Positions 61,601 through 64,000 of a stretch of 64,000 bases of DNA are shown here, piece after piece. The number at the start of each line of letters is the position of its first letter. The first letter of the stretch is position 1. Source of the stretch: Cyanoderma ruficeps (lineage: Eukaryota; Chordata; Aves; Passeriformes; Timaliidae); contig VZDJ01000056.1 of NCBI GenBank assembly GCA_008694505.1, forward strand, positions 1,616,461-1,680,460, written 5' to 3'. The position numbers and the translations under genes were made by a program. The notes beneath the pieces were generated by a model. It did not search any database. It was given only the letters and a program-made list of their open reading frames with translations, and was not told the DNA's origin.

Positions 61601-64000
61601 GCTGTCCAGCACAGTGAATCTAAGAAGCAGAAGTAGAAATAGGAGAAAAGACGAAAAATAGTCTAGAGACAGTGTTGTAAAGATCATTTTTCTGCTCATT
61701 ACTCTGCCAGAGACTGAAGGGTAAGCAAACCTGACATCTGCAAAACAAACAGTTCATTTGCTTTTAGCTGGAATGCAAGTGTGATGATCAGTACTGACTT
61801 TGTGGTATCACTCCAATGAATGCCCAAGTTGGTCACTCAGCATTTAGAGATCTACTGGTTCCTCCAAGTGTCTTTATCCTGGGCAGACCCTTCACTGACC
61901 TCTTCTTCAGCTCATCAAACTGGGAACACTCTGAAACAGCTATTTGTTGGCAGTGACACAACAGCTGAAGCAGATAACTCAGTGATCATATCAGGGTTCC
62001 AGATGCAAAAGCACTTTACTTCTCCGCTATAAGGAATATGTGGGTTTAGTGATAATAATGAAAGAGCTGCCCACAGTTCCTTAGTTCAATTTCTCGAGCA
62101 GTCTTGGAAAATCCCTTGGGAACACACAGCAGCTCTTTTAGATCACTGTGAATACATCTACAAGAACTGGCTGGTACAGCTGTTCTGGCTGGAGGAGGGT
62201 ATTTTTTCTAGATGTCTGTAGCAAAGGAGTTGGCCTTGCAAGTTCCCTTCAGACTGCTGGGATTTGGTCCTTTTTTGAGCCAGGGCAAACATCTGATCTC
62301 TGTGTTCTTCTAGGGAAGTTGCATTGTTCTAAGAGCTGTCCCTGCAGACATATTTGGCTGAGCTGCCTTTCCTAGGTTCAGACGTGTCATTGTCCTAATG
62401 TGTTCCCACTTGAATGGAAGCCATCAGTGTTTGAAACCTCCTATTGTCCCTTATCCAAGAGATGTGATACAACCCTGATAGCAAATGGCTGATTATTCCA
62501 GGTATCCAAGGAGATAGAGTTGCATCTTGCCCATGAGATTCCTAAACATATCCTTAGGCAGGTCCCTCACCTCATCCCACCCCAGTTATATCCTTAACTA
62601 CACCCAGCCATTCCTGTCCTGTCTCTTCAGCACGGACATTCTGATGCTGTGTCAGTACGGCTTATTATCCATAACAGGAAGGGAGGAAATTAGCAAACAT
62701 CAGGGCAAGTAAAGTTTTTAGACATCATTAAAATTATATCTACTCTAGGGTTTCCTCTTGCAATTTCACTTACGTTAATTGAAAGAAAAATACTGGTACA
62801 GCAATCCCAAATACCAACCTTGGGCTAGTCCCAACCATAAACATCTTCTAAAGCAACCAGACTCGGAGGAGTCACTGGGTGGTGGTGGCAGGAACACCTC
62901 CCCAAGCTGACCAGACTCAATGCCCAGACAGTGGTACCAAGGTGTGGCCTTGGAGCGAGGAAGGGAACTGCTGGTGGAAGCTGTCCTGGGGGCCACAGAA
63001 CTGCAGTCAGGTTTACCCACCTCCAAGCATGCTCCTATGGGATATCCCCATCAGCAGGAGAGGGAATAGGTCTTGGTCTTGGTCTTTCTCTGCTTGGGAA
63101 TGTGTTTATTCCTCTTAGGCAGATGCAGTATGTTTGTGTCTGAAGGGATTCACTCTTTTTGTATCAGTTTTCAATGTCCCAGCACCCTGAGTAACACCAA
63201 ACTTCATGAGCACTTCCACTGGCATGAAAGAGTCCCAACTTCTGTGTCAGACCCTGGCTCTCCAGCCAGGAAGTATCTTTGTTTCCGTTTGGCAGGCACT
63301 CACTTGATGATGGAAGCCTCTGAATCCTCCCATGCTGAGTGATAGCAAAGGCAACTTACTAGACCTAGAGAATTTAGTGTCAGAAAACAGAAAAAGGGAG
63401 TCAATGAGAAGCAGAGAACAGACAAAACGTGGTCAAGACAGTCATTAGATACAATGACCAGTGATTTACAGAATCAGACTGAAAATTTCCCTGTACTTTT
63501 GTTTCCTTGTCTACAATTGCGTGTAGTCATCCAATCAAGCCATACAAATTGGGGCTGGAGTCTCTAGATGAAAGTTGCTAGAGAAAGTAAGTTATTCCTT
63601 GAGTAGCTGGTGCTTGAAGAGGGCTTGATGTTTGAAGAAAGATTTTAAATAAAATCTACTAAGTGATGAATTAGTTGTTTGCTGCTGTCCTGCTACAAGT
63701 AAATTGTCTCAGCAGCAATTGTTGAAAAGAAAGAACAGGGAAAAAAGGGGGACAAAATATTGATGGCTGGGGTAAAGCCAAACATTCAGCAGTAACAGGG
63801 TAGTTAGAAATCGTTTGCCCTGGTATTGTGTATAGATAGGTAAGGAGAAAATGTACAAACCACCAGAGATTTGGTATGCAAGAAAGATTGCTGATCTATT
63901 TCAGACATCTGTCTGACACATGATAAATGTCTTGCTCTGTATGTTTTCTTTCTTCCTTGCTCAAGTTTGAAGCTTGCAGAATGAGGGAATAAGACCTAAA
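55660..64000 (+). other. MGLL: MGLL intron after the first coding exon, running off the window
   Basis: Begins with gtgagc. No sequence resembling the next MGLL exon (the segment leading into the lipase SHGAGEH region) is found, so the intron exceeds 8.3 kb. Apart from the LTR-like block at about 59.55-60.24 kb I recognise nothing else in it. Confidence 0.8.
59553..60240 (+). mobile_element. Possible LTR-like element in the MGLL intron
   Basis: A compositionally distinct block begins near TGTTGTTATTGTAAATTACC and contains short internal repeats (ttacctttaccttacctgtt, tgtgattgtgatt). It also holds CCAAT motifs (accaatgac, accaatcag), a TATA-like ATAAAA near 59797 and an ATTAAA near 60114. This order suits an LTR in plus orientation, but the ends and a target-site duplication could not be established, and no retroviral coding remnant is seen. 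Confidence 0.35.

Noticed and set aside
1..64000. CRISPR arrays, operons, bacterial mobile systems, tRNA or rRNA genes
   Set aside because: None found. The window is vertebrate nuclear DNA. A tRNA B-box-like string near 9499 (gggtttgaacc) has no matching A-box or cloverleaf.

Overview
This is a vertebrate nuclear window, almost certainly avian. It has large AT-rich introns, GT-AG split exons, two CR1 LINE tails of the type that dominates bird genomes, at least one avian-retrovirus-like solo LTR, and one strong CpG island. No bacterial, phage or organellar features are present.

Two protein-coding genes are supported, arranged head to head. On the minus strand, from about 31.85 kb down to 2.3 kb, lies a complete and intact KBTBD12 gene (BTB-BACK-kelch protein). 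Its five coding exons (31786-30717, 29764-29494, 26327-26177, 15575-15378, 2490-2321) all join with canonical GT-AG sites and consistent phases into a 619-residue reading frame, against about 623 residues in human. On the plus strand, a CpG island at about 53.7-54.9 kb and a first coding exon at 55521-55659 mark the 5' end of MGLL (monoglyceride lipase). The rest of MGLL, including the catalytic alpha/beta-hydrolase core, lies beyond the right edge. KBTBD12 and MGLL are divergent neighbours in human 3q21, so this is conserved microsynteny.

Layout: 1-2.3 kb is the 3' flank and probable 3' UTR of KBTBD12. 2.3-31.9 kb is the KBTBD12 gene, whose largest introns (12.9 and 10.6 kb) carry the recognisable transposon remnants. 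31.9-53.7 kb is the intergenic interval; it is mostly featureless but holds one exon-like unit at 40021-40316 on the KBTBD12 strand. 53.7-55.5 kb is the MGLL promoter and 5' region. 55.7-64 kb is the first coding intron of MGLL, including an LTR-like block near 59.5-60.2 kb.

The two genes share no obvious biochemical pathway: KBTBD12 is a presumed CUL3 ubiquitin-ligase adaptor and MGLL hydrolyses monoacylglycerols. I did not find a previously undescribed system. The items most worth checking are the unassigned exon-like unit, the CpG-rich LTR with a duplicated enhancer-like unit in intron 4, and the unresolved first exon and N-terminus of MGLL.
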